64,000 nucleotides of DNA from NCBI GenBank assembly GCA_921293015.1, contig OV121088.1:6013882-6077881 (forward strand), read 5' to 3'. This DNA comes from Phorcus lineatus (taxonomy: Eukaryota > Mollusca > Gastropoda > Trochida > Trochidae). A program made the translations under genes and the position numbers. Shown in pieces: positions 49,336 to 59,699 of the stretch. Each line of letters opens with the position of its first letter. Position 1 is the first letter of the stretch. The notes beneath the pieces are model-generated. The model was not told the origin of the DNA. It was given only the letters and a program-made list of their open reading frames with translations, and made no database searches.

Positions 49336-50296
49336 TATTTAAATAGACGAAGTTTAGTATTTATTTTTTACACTCTTTAAATTAATAATATGATTTGAAA
49401 TTCAAATCTCGTATTTGTGCGTAGGAATACAATTCTTAAAATCGACGCATAACGTCATTAGACTGCATTGGAGAAAAAGGTCAATAGTAAGTCCGTTTAT
49501 AACAACTTTAATTTGGAACAATACAAATGGAAGGCACTCATTCGTGTTTTGGTTTTTACGAAAAAAACAAAAACATAACATCAGTCACTGAATTACTTGA
49601 ATGAACGTTACTGAGTTGTGTGAATGAATTTCACCTGATCGTGACGTCATTGGAATGTGAGTTTTGAAGCGAGATTCATTTAGTTTGAGTTAGTTTCAGA
49701 GGGAGGAACACTGTCCTTATTGTTGCTGATGAAGTTAATATTGATGACACAGTTGCTAACGGAACCACAGAAGATTGAGTTGATTGATCGAAATTCGGAT
49801 GGACTTTGATTGATAATTGTGCTGATATCTCTGTGCTGTTTCTCGGACAGCTGAGAGTAATTATTCATGCTTTGCATATCATTGTGAACACTAATTTGCA
49901 TGATTTGACTGGGCGTAATGTTACTCGGTATTTTGAGTTACATCATCACGTGATAACTGTCATGTGACTACAAGAAAATAGTTCCGGATGCGATCGCTTT
50001 CACAGTGTTGAATAACATGTCATTGTTTCACGACCGTAGTATCTCCAACGAGTGCATTATGGTGCAAAAATATTAAAGGGGATGCATAATTTCCTTTTCG
50101 ATAGATAAAGGGATTCACGAGACGAGAATAACTCTAATTGAAAACATTGATTTTAGCAGTTTTATAACAAACGTGATCAGTTGAGCTATATGAATTCATT
50201 TTCCTACCTCTAAAGATGAAAATTTGTTCCTGGCCTTAAGTAATTTCTGCTATTGCTAAATTGTTTACATTGTATTACTTTGTTGTTTTGTTTAGT

Positions 50297-50610
50297 GGGT
50301 CACACCCACACACACACACCCACCCACACGCACACTTGTTTTGATAGACTTAGCTGGCAGTGTCTACAATCATCTATTCTAGAATGTTATATCTATTTCT
50401 TGATTGCTTAAGTTGAACACTTCTGATTGGAGTTTGTCATGGAACTTTAAAGAGCATTCTGGAAGGTATCTAACCTATATAAAGGCGGGCATTAGAACTC
50501 TTACCAATCTTTCTTTTTACAATCAAATTTGCGATCATCTGCCGTGCCATTTTTTGGATACCTTTACAAGCCGGATTCATCTATCTCCTCTCAATACCCA
50601 CTGACTATTT
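50297..50610 (+). promoter_or_regulatory. Promoter-like repeat, copy 1
   Basis: Preceded by a CA-rich run (50308-50336). Contains TCTAGAATGTT, AAGAGCATTCTGGAAGG and a good TATA box (TATATAAAG, 50476-50484). About 300 bp are shared with 60445-60735. The TATA box and a downstream AATAAA near 50740 would fit an LTR, but terminal TG/CA ends and a target duplication were not resolved. It may instead be an old host promoter duplicated with the unit. Confidence 0.4.
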
Positions 50611-51455
50611 TCTACATTCATCAACTGTTCGATTCTCAAGGATTGGTGAATATATTTATTTAGCTAATTAGTGTGACTCATTTCATGTTGTATTACAGTT
50701 TGTGTAAGCTTGATATTGTAACCTGATACACTATGTTTAATAAATGTTATGTCACTTATATTCATGTGTATTATATCTCCAAAGTCATTCGCAAAGGTTC
50801 AGGCTTTTTCAGTGAGAATGTCCTCTCTCATTCAAACTGACTGACAAAACTGACAAAACAAAAGCCAATAATATAAATAAGTTAGCATCGTATACGGGGT
50901 ATACCAAAATCCCATCACGAAATGACATATAGAATGCTGAGCAGGCTTCACTGATGAACTCGCCCTGATGTTGAACGCAGAAGCTTAAAACTGCCCAATC
51001 AAAAATTCTAGAATGCGATTTTTGTAATCCCTCTTCACCTTCATTTTTGCAAATGCTAATCATTCAGTAAAGAAATAAATATGCATGTCTGTCAGCTTAA
51101 CAGTTTTCAAACTATACAAATGAACTTAGTTAGGATATACAATTTGAGATAAACATTTACAATCTGTTTTATGAATTGAGATTTTAAGATTAATGTTTTC
51201 AAACGTTTTGAAACATTCATTAGTAGCTTTCGAACAAAAACGATGTAGTGTAAAGACTTAAAGGTATGAATATTTCGATTGTGGTTTGATTGGTTTTACA
51301 ACATCAGCCACAAAGGGTTAAAAGATAAGGGACATTCACTGATCTAGTTTGAACTAGTGAAATAACATTACCTTAAAGGGAAAAGATTTTAACATGATAC
51401 CATTATAAGAAATAGTCCATTACACATCGTTAAATAACATATATACATTTTCGAC

Positions 51456-51701
51456 GTGGATACGAGTTTTCTACCAAACTTTTGCTTAAGGATAAACTCA
51501 GATATTCTTCAAAGTTTCCTTTCAAGGACAAATAATGCTTTAAAAAGAACTAAACAAGAAATCTCGCTGACCAGTTTCAGTTTTCATTGTCATTTCCTTT
51601 TTGCAAATTTAGTTTGCAACATTGATTCTTTCCTCGCTCACGGCCTGCAGAGGGTGGTAAATATAGTTGCCAAAACTGTTTTTATCCCAACTACATTATG
51701 A
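51456..51701 (+). other. Open frame preserved in duplicated block
   Basis: An 81-codon frame without an ATG (starts GTG) has an equal-length, indel-free counterpart at 63113-63358. The two differ at many residues. There is no splice or promoter evidence and the family is unknown. Retention of an open frame through chance is possible. Confidence 0.2.
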
Positions 51702-52032
51702 AAGAAATAGGGGATGCTAAAAATGATGACTTCTTGTTTACACATATTGAACATTTGTAAAAAATGGCATCTTGAGAAGAAATCATGAAGCAATTATGAA
51801 ATGATATTTTTTCCGTTAAAACATACTTGAATTTTACCCTAGTACAAATAACTTATTGCATCACCATAATCTTATCTTATGCAGATTTAATGACATATCT
51901 ATATCTATTTACAATTTTTCAGCAATATGAAGTAAACCAAATACGACTAAATAGCTTTTTCACATTTCAGAAATTGAATTCTCTTTTCTTATTAATTTCT
52001 TAAGAAACTCATTTATGAAGCTCAAATGTCGT

Positions 52033-52540
52033 TGTTTCTATTGTTCTCCATTGTCAAGCTACAGTGCTGTTTGACAAGAAAGTGCTCATATCAGAATGGA
52101 TTTGCAGAGTTCAGTGTTATAAAAGGTAAACACGTTGACTGATGTGTCATAAAATGAGTATTCCAACTACTAAACCTAAGAATTAATGTCCTTTGTTGAA
52201 ATTTTGAATAAAAGTTTGAATTATTTTATTTAGTTAGGGCAATATGCAATATTGGTCATTCCAATAAAATTGGTTAATAATCAGGTATAACACCTAAATG
52301 AATGTCTTTGTAACACGAACGTATTATACTGAAATGTTTTACTGTTATTGTTATGACACTCCCGTAGAAAAATCATGCAAAAGTACACTTTCTTAGATTC
52401 ATAGATTTTTTAACTTCTTCAAAGTTGACTCTATTTCTCCTTATGTCACCAGGATGAGAGATACTTTACACATCTCAGTCGATGTCCACAAAATACAAAA
52501 ACCATAATGACGAAGAGGATGACAAAACGTTGTGTTTCAT
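52033..52540 (+). pseudogene. Gene fragment: partial exon 1 plus intact exon 2
   Basis: 52033-52125 is the 3' part of exon 1 (KLQCCLTRKCSYQNGFAEF, donor AAAAG|GTAAAC). 52453-52540 is a complete 88-bp exon 2 with an open frame (DERYFTHLSRCPQ), a TCACCAG acceptor and a CAT|GTAAGT donor. The signal peptide and exon 3 are missing; gene D starts 640 bp downstream. The counterpart region at about 63770 lacks the exon 1 part. Confidence 0.8.
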
Positions 52541-53179
52541 GTAAGTGAACTTATCGTAGTGTTTTTAAGAAGAGGTTGATGCTGAATTTTCAATGAATCG
52601 TTAAATCTAATGGGCACCATCTCCGCAATTATATACTTTTTTTCAGTATGTATACCAAGTATATCATATAAATATATATGATTTGATATTTTATGAATGC
52701 TAGATATAAATAAAACATGCCATTAAAGTTAAATGGTCAATTGTATTATTTGCTATTGTCTTATCATGTACTTAGTTTACAAGTAAACGATTTCCACTTA
52801 CGATTCATCTGTAGTGATCCTTCAACTCATTGATATATAAATTTAGAAGAAAAGGTCATGATTATCTTATACAATATATTTATACTCTGATAGATGCAGA
52901 AACGTCTTTTTGGCTGATTTACCCGAGAAATAAGCAGGAAATGGTGCTATTCAAAAACGTGTTTTCCAAGGGCTGTACAGGGCAAGTGTTAAAAGCTAGT
53001 TATTAAACCTCATAATGAAACTCATTTACTGCCATTTAGATTGTAGATAACGCTGAACTCTCCATCAAATGAAAATAGATTCTTGGGACCAAACAAGGCT
53101 TTGCTTGACACAGACAATCATATGTGTCAGAGCACAAATACATTCTCCAGTTTCTGAATTAACATTTACACGGTTTACA

Positions 53180-55205
53180 ATGAAGTGGTTCCAGTATTTT
53201 AATTTATATCCTTACCTCATGTGTGTTCAAGTTTTAAAAATAGGATTTTGTTGTAATCCAATGGGAATATCAATGTGTCACAGAAAGTGTCTAGATCTGG
53301 AAGGATGTTGGTTATACAAGATGTTGGTGATCAAGCTACAGTGTTGTGTGACGACGAACTGCACACATCTGGACGGATTAACGGAGTTCAGAGTCAGAAA
53401 GGTAACCGGGTTAGGACAGATGTATTATGTATTAGCCATTAAAAATAAGACTCATCCCAGAATTGGATTACATATTGTGATTTGTTAGGTCATTGGACTT
53501 GTAATTTTTACATTAAATGAGTGATTTGATAGAAGTATTGCAAAGATAAACTCCTTAAATGTAATGTAATATTACAACATTAACAGAAATTAAGAACACA
53601 TAACACTAGTAATCATGAAAACACTGTGAACACAAGGATCAACTTTGAAGCAATTGTTTTACTGATATCATATGTTCTTTTCAAATCTGAGTTTTGATAA
53701 AGGTAAATCTTCTTTCAATTAATTAAAAGTATTAAGAGACAAGCATCTCTAGTCGTTATTTTGCCTTAAACTTTACAATATATGGAATGGAACAGTTGAA
53801 GTTATCTACTTTCCTCACTTTATCATCAAAGAACATTTTATCTCCAGAATGACAAAGATTTGAGACAGCACTACCGATGTCCTCGGGGGACTCAGATGAT
53901 AAAAACAAGGCAAATGAAAAAACTATGTGTTACATGTAAGAACCATTTTAAATATATTCGATTACTTGCACATTATAACGTGTCACTGAGTTTTGGATGC
54001 AGGCACATAAGATCCATGAACGACCACCTTACAAAATATTTGGAATATTTTTCACAAAGTGATTATTTTTTTTCAAATGTTGTGTGTGGAGGGTCGTTGG
54101 GTTTGAACCTGGATTACTTCCACTTGCCAATGTTAAATTAAAAAACGCCTAGGTTTGAAATTTAGTTAAAAAAAAGTTTTAGATACGGTCTTTTTTTATC
54201 AAAGGATCTATAATTTCAGTATCAAAACTTATCATATGTAAATGAACATTACACAACCTGTGCTAATAACAGTCATAATATTACGAGAGTTAATGGTTAC
54301 CTATTTTGGAAGAAAAATTAAGATGAATATTGGCTTCAAAGTGTTTCTTGAATGATAAATTTGAACCAAAGCCAATTGAAATGGTATCTATAGAACTAAA
54401 AGTGCACTGTTATAATCTCTTTGCAGCTGTTTTGAAACTTCCAAAGACTCGATACAGCAGGATAATGATTGCAGATCGCACAAAAGGATTGGCACATTTG
54501 GACTTAAACAGTCTGACTGTAAAACTGTACAAGGTCAAAATACAGAGACCAATAAAAGCTATGGTATACTCTTCCACAACAAAAGTCATGTTCATGATAA
54601 ACTTTAGGGGAAAACTGTTTGCTGTGAAACTAGAGCAGCACAAGGAAACACCCCTGCTGAAATCAAAATATGTAAAAGGAATCGACATTGATTCCAAAAC
54701 AAATAAACTTTATCTTTCTTTAAAAGATAGGAGTAGTACTATCCTATGCATGTACAACGGCACAATGTGTTATGAAATAAGTAAAATCTACTGTAATGTT
54801 GTCGATATAGTAGTCGATTGGAAGCAACAAAACATCTTTGTTAGGTGTTTATTTAAGATATATGGCATCTCTAAAAGTGGTAAAAACTTTCCTGTAAAAA
54901 CATCTTTTGTTAGTTTTGGAAAGTGTCTAGAAGTTGATCCCGATGCCACATATCTGTTTTTTGAAAATAATATGAACGTCGTAAGATATGATATCAAATA
55001 TAAGGAAACAAAGTTGATCATAAAGTTACGTCACCCTGTTGCTTTTCTTCTTCAAGATTCTCAGAACATATACGTCATTACGAGAAATTCCGTTTTGTCA
55101 TGTTTTGATAAAGATAGCTACACAGAGGAAATGAATTTTACAATAAAACTGGGGGGTGAAAAATTAGATAAACCCAGGGCTTGTCTAATTAGATTGGATA
55201 TTTAA
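53180..55205 (+). CDS. PAN-like / six-bladed propeller secreted protein, copy D
   Basis: Exons 53180-53401, 53848-53935 and 54427-55205; GT-AG, phases 0 and 1; 362 residues. The N-terminus MKWFQYFNLYPYLMCVQVL is signal-like, then MCHRKC, GCWLY, QCCVTTNC. Exon 2 reads RQHYRCPRGTQM. Propeller: MINFRGKLFAVKL, GIDIDSKTNKLYLS, DIVVDWKQQNIFVRC, CLEVDPDATYLFF, AFLLQDSQNIYV, ending KPRACLIRLDI. It is about 85% identical to C over exon 3 by eye. The differences concentrate in blades 1-2, where D resembles A (IQRPIKAMVYSST beside A's IQGPIRSMVYSSL). ATG 53180 was chosen because it aligns with C; an in-frame ATG at 53069 is unsupported. Function unknown. Confidence 0.8.
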
Positions 55206-55480
55206 ATTTTTTATTCTCTTATGTTTGTATGCATGTATTGTCTAATTCAGTAACCCAATGTATTGTACCACGCAATTTAAATATTAACATTCTTTGTTGT
55301 TTGTTCTTATTATCATTTGGCATCAAAATCAACATAACATTGTCTCTCAAGCTTACTTTCTTAAGGCTATATATAAATCTTTTGGTATGCGTTCATTTAA
55401 AGTTTGCATAAAAACATCCACTCTTGATAATTGTTTCTCTAAAAGTGGTAAAATAATTTGTGTTAAACAATCTTATGTTA

Positions 55481-55760
55481 AATTTCTTCAAAGGCATTTA
55501 GAATTTGGTGCAGTGATACCAGACGATGTTATGGATGCAATTTTCTTTATTTATTTTTTCCCAATTTTGTATCATTATATTTTTTATCTCGCTTATTGTA
55601 TTTGTACATAATTAATTGAATAAATGGCTTCCTGTATACCTATATATATTGTACCAACTTATTTTTGTTCATTATCAACCTGATGAAGGGGCAAGAAGTA
55701 GCCCAGAAACGTTGTGAAAAAATAGATAAAGAAGTTGTCATCCATAACATCGTCTTGTAT
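55481..55760 (+). mobile_element. Penelope-like element 3' fragment, 280 bp
   Basis: Bounded by CAATCTTATGTTA (55468-55480) and CAATCTTATATTA (55761-55773), a 13-bp target-site duplication with one change. The relic at 46198 shows the empty site with a single CAATCTTATGTTAGG. The fragment carries CTGATGA...GAAAC and ATAAAGAAGTTGTCATCC, matching the 3' pattern of the PLE at 39250-40605. Assignment to PLEs rests on that shared terminus. Confidence 0.65.
55680..55710 (+). ncRNA. Hammerhead-ribozyme-like core
   Basis: CTGATGA (55680-55686), a hairpin with GGGC/GCCC arms (55689-55692 and 55701-55704) and an 8-nt loop, then GAAAC (55706-55710). This is the order of the hammerhead core with stem II. 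Hammerheads are known in Penelope-like elements. An A-A mismatch sits at the stem base, and I could not build a convincing stem III or a placed cleavage site, so activity is doubtful. Confidence 0.3.
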
Positions 55761-56024
55761 CAATCTTATATTAGGTTTGGAGAGTGTCTCTCAGTTGACC
55801 CCCATGCCACATCTCTATTTTTGCAAATGGTACAAATTTTAAAATGTTACATTGAACATAAGGAAAGTAAGCTTATCAAAAGGTATTCTAATCATATTAA
55901 TGTTCTTCTTCGTGACTCTAAGAACGTGTATGTCATCAAAAGAGATTCTGTCTTGGCCTGTTTAGACAAAGATCGACGCATGGGGGAGATTAGAGAGTCG
56001 GACCTTGAGAATGGGGAAACGTAG

Positions 56025-57413
56025 CAATGGTAATGGTCTCACTAATTCATTATTCATTAAAAAAATTTTGATTCCTTTATGTGAACGAACTTGCGTCTCA
56101 AAATATAAGCTTACAGATTAGATTTTTTGGTTAACATTTGTTGTTTCTTTGACCTTTTCCACTAAATAAATCTAATTGTGCATCTCATTCTAATCTACTT
56201 AAAGCTGTGGTAGAGATTCTTGTATGTTTTTATTATAAAGTTTCATTAAATAAATCAATCTTATGAAGAATAACTTATCGTTAATATTAGAGACACTAAA
56301 TCACCGAATGAGAGTCATTAGCTTTAAGAGCAATATGATAATTTCATCTCAAATGCAATTTCGAACTTCAGAAAACAAGTCGATAAAAGAATTTGTAAAG
56401 CATTGAAAACAGGGGTCATTATTCAGAAAACACTCATTTTACATTTTAGGAAAGTATATTATATTTGCACTACAAAAGAGTTGTATGTGAACAAACATTC
56501 GATATGCAGCTTCAACCATTAAAAGTATTTTAAAGTAATGGAATGATTCATCTCTGTACACGTTTTGACCATATTGATAAGACAATGTCATCTTCATTCC
56601 GTCAATTGTTCGATAAGATTGTCATAATTGCCCCTCATCGAAGTACCTTTTATGAATTTCTATTTCCGTGTTATTATTAAATAATATTACCAACCCTCTA
56701 GAGTCCAATGTAAATGCTGCGATAATGGAGCTCACTTCCTCACTAGAAATGATTTTTATGAAATGGAAATGTTTGTGTATCTTAATACTTTACCCCCTAC
56801 CCCACCCCTTTACATTGAGATATGTTAAATAACTGTCAACTAAGTGTATAAAAAAATAGTGCCATGCTTACAATCAAAGTATGATTATGTGAAAGCTGTT
56901 TATAAACACTTACAATGTCACAATTGTCAAATCAAGTCATTTCCAGTCACTTACAGGTATATGGTTTCAATAGTAGCGTCCCAATAGCTTTTTAAGTGGT
57001 ACCGGTGATCTGTCCTTCTTTTCTGTAAGAATCTTCCATTAATCAAAAACGGCCTGATGGCGAACGTTCCTGTCTTGTATGAGACAAAATTGATAACGGT
57101 AGGTTTAAGGGCGTCCCTTTATCCTTTACCAGTTTTCTCGTGGTGGCAGTCTGTGGATGTTTGCAAAAGACATCTCGTTTCGCGCATTTTCCCCCAATAA
57201 CTAAAAACACATCTCAAGTTGAACAAACGGGGTCCAAATGGTCAACTATTGCATTGATATGAAGATTGGATTGCGGTGATTGCGATGTTCAAAGTTTCAT
57301 ACCGATTATACGAGGGGACGTCAACAAGTTCTTTGAAGTGGTGATAAAACAGAGATCAATGGTTGTGATACTGATTTTTACCCTCATATAATCTCCCAGG
57401 AGAGACCGAGTGA
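56025..57413. other. Intergenic; D-unit flank
   Basis: No gene. From 56755 colinear with 48360 onwards (AAATGTTTGTGTAT, ATATGTTAAATAA, GTCAACTAA). 56960-57330 includes sequence not clearly present in the other unit. Confidence 0.45.
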
Positions 57414-57695
57414 GTGAGTGAGTTGAGGTTCAAGAATATGTCACTTATATCTCGGCTGCTAGTATTATTGCAGGGGGAAGCCCGCAACACCATTGTGGAC
57501 ATGCATTGCGGTGAAACCTGCGAGCAAAAGCTGCAAATAACGACCCATTGGTGGTACTGCGCTGAACTTCCGTGTAGCATTGCACCCAAACCTAACTGCA
57601 AGTAGAGAAGTTTTATACTGCAGACAAAGGTGCCGAGACCCTGGCGGGATTCGAACCACGAACCTTTAGATCCGAAACTGAACGCGCTAACCACT
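57414..57695 (-). repeat. tRNA-derived SINE, copy 3, with target duplication
   Basis: Same family as 10668-10957: the minus-strand head has a perfect B box (GGTTCGTGGTTCGAATCCCG) and the body has GTGAAACCTGCGAGCA. The tail is a short (ACTC)n run. It is flanked by the direct repeat GACCGAGTGA (57404-57413 and 57696-57705). The paralogous site at about 48650 (GAGACCGAGTTAAATATT) is empty. Confidence 0.9.
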
Positions 57696-57705
57696 GACCG
57701 AGTGA

Positions 57706-58548
57706 AATATTCGTCAGAATGAGAGGACACAGTTTTCAAATTAATTTTGCTGGATCATCATTGAAAGTCAGATATCATATATCAGCATAATACACTCACG
57801 GTGAATCCATTTCAATCAAATTGAAACACAAACTTGAAAAGTATTCATCGGAGAATTATTACAATACCGTTTTAAAAAATTAGTATAGAAGTATAGAAAC
57901 CCAATAATATTGTATTGTTCAGAAAATAAAGGGAGAAGAGAAACGTATGTCAATGAAAAGGTATCTATTAGCGCCCACAAAATTAATAGAACTAAAATTA
58001 AAACCAGACAGTGTTGTGGTAAATGGGAAGTTCCGACAATACACGTAAAGAAGTGAGCACAGCTCACATTCCCCCGCTTCAAACTATAGTCTGGCTTTCT
58101 TGAAAGAATAAAAACGTCAAATCTACCACAAAGATAAACCTTTTTATTATTCATATGGTTTATGATAAGCGAGTTAATATTTTCGATACGAGCACATATC
58201 ACTTTTGGCGTATCTGATTGGTTGAAATATGACCATGACCTCTGTGAACGAGACGAGGGACTACTTTCTCCTTTCATAAATTTTTACTACGTAGTGTAAA
58301 CTTCATTCACGGTTGTCAATCACGACGAGACGAGATAACAAGTCGGGAATCATAACAATAAACGCTTTCTTTATTCATGAATTGTTCCTAAATAAACCAG
58401 CGTCAACAAATATTAACTTTGTATTCGTTATTTTCGTGTTTTCCTGCAAAATTTTGCAAGTCTACGTAGCAGCTAGACAACAATATGGCGACGTTTTCGT
58501 CTGTCACCTCTCTTGTTAAAATAGATTGTTGTTGAAATAATTGACATA
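57706..58548. other. Intergenic
   Basis: 57780-58040 is colinear with 48780-48930 (AAACACAAACTTGA, AAGTATTCATCGG, GTGTTGTGGTAAAT). Beyond 58040 the D unit carries less AT-rich, unit-specific sequence with repeated CGAGACGAG / CGTCTCGTC motifs up to about 59640. No gene recognised. Confidence 0.4.
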
Positions 58549-58958
58549 TGTAGCACAATCACCAGGCACACACTTCGTAAGATTCAACGAGAAGACGAGA
58601 CGTGTATTTTCTTCGCTTTTATTTCTTCCAAGTACTCTATATTACTCTGGCCGTCGATCTTTCTCGCCCGCTTTCCCTGGGCACCCTCACGACGTCCAAT
58701 GGGTCTTCGCTCACATGTCTTGTCGTGACTCTCGCCAGCCCATGGTCGAGTCCTGGCTGGGACTCAACCCTCTCTCCAGGTCGATGGCTGAGAATGAACT
58801 TTTATTTCTAAAGACAAACCTGGGTCTTATATACCGACAGACTCAGTTGTCAACACAATGTCACTTGAGAACAGCTAATGGCTTATTTCTTAGGGATTAG
58901 TTGGTGATGAGATTAGTTTAACAGTCTATAACATACGTTTCATAACAACTATGTTACA
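58549..58958 (-). mobile_element. Probable solo LTR
   Basis: A 410-bp segment starting TGTAGCACAATC and ending AACTATGTTACA. Its ends form an imperfect 7-bp inverted repeat (TGTARCA) and it is flanked on both sides by CATA (58545-58548 and 58959-58962). On the minus strand it has a TATA box (TATATAAGACCC, about 58828-58840) followed by AAATAAAAG (about 58613-58625), the expected U3-R order. No internal retroelement domains lie next to it. Confidence 0.5.
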
Positions 58959-59645
58959 CATATTTCAGCCACTTGGAAGTTTTAATGTATTTGTGATTTG
59001 TAAGGAAGCAGGTACAATCGAACAAATTCCTAACAGTCAACATCACTATCGGGTCGGGTGTCTGTGTGACTGAGCGCATGTCGCCAACATTGCCTCAAGC
59101 CAAATAACGGGAATCTAACGTCCCGTCGACGTCTCGTCAGATGACGAATAAAACCTTCGAACATAAACACTGACTTTTCATGGATGATGCCATATTAATA
59201 TTCAAAGTTATTAAACATGTTAAGTTTAATTTCAACTCTTTCTGTCATTTATCTACAGCTGAATAACTCATTCTAGCGGTCCTGCTTGAAAGTCGATCAA
59301 AAAGTTAAAATGGCCGCGTCACTACTATGGTAACTTTTATCTTTCCACAGCAATGTAACAGTTTTGCTAATTGTGAAAGCAGTGTCGATATATAACTTAC
59401 ATAACGTAAACGAGTAAAGTAAATGGTCATAAACTTCCGTTATTTTCCCAGTATTTGTCCGGCTCTCAGAGACTTAACTGTGCGCTATATCTTGTCACTG
59501 ACCTCGCCGTAAATTATCAGTGGGCAATGACCTAGTTTCTACTTCATGCGTTTCGTATGCTAAATTTATCGTTTTCGGTGAAATTCTTACAAACCTTAAA
59601 AGGATAATAAAGAAATTATTTCACTCGCAAGTGTGTCATATGATA
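58959..59645. other. Unit-specific insertion, no gene supported
   Basis: Less AT-rich sequence absent from the paralogous block at 48.9-49.9 kb. Contains GACGTCTCGTCAGATGACG. Not recognised. Confidence 0.35.
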
Positions 59646-59699
59646 TATACGAAACTCGTGTCACTCGTGTAATACAACATTTGACACTCGTTTCGTATA
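59646..59699. repeat. 18-bp inverted repeat hairpin (MITE-like)
   Basis: TATACGAAACTCGTGTCA (59646-59663) pairs with 59682-59699 at 16 of 18 positions. The GAG/CTC core swap is the same as in the hairpin at 49246. Confidence 0.7.

Larger units (their letters stand above)
55434..56024 (+). pseudogene. Exon 3 C-terminal relic split by a PLE fragment
   Basis: Blades 4-6 of a sixth copy. After the insertion it reads SYIRFGECLSVDPHATSLF, then NHINVLLRDSKNVYVIKRD and SVLACLDKD, ending at a TAG near 56024 with an altered C-terminus. The pre-insertion part (55434-55480) holds AAAAGTGGTAAAATAATTTG. No exons 1-2. Paralogous to the relic at 46198, which lacks the insertion. Confidence 0.85.

Noticed and set aside
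55680-55760. Complete, active hammerhead ribozyme
   Set aside because: The core and stem II are visible, but no stem III and no properly placed NUH cleavage site could be drawn; kept only as a hammerhead-like core.
58541-58900. 119-codon open frame as a gene
   Set aside because: It lies inside the probable LTR, shows no known domain, and the opposite strand carries the TATA box and poly(A) signal.
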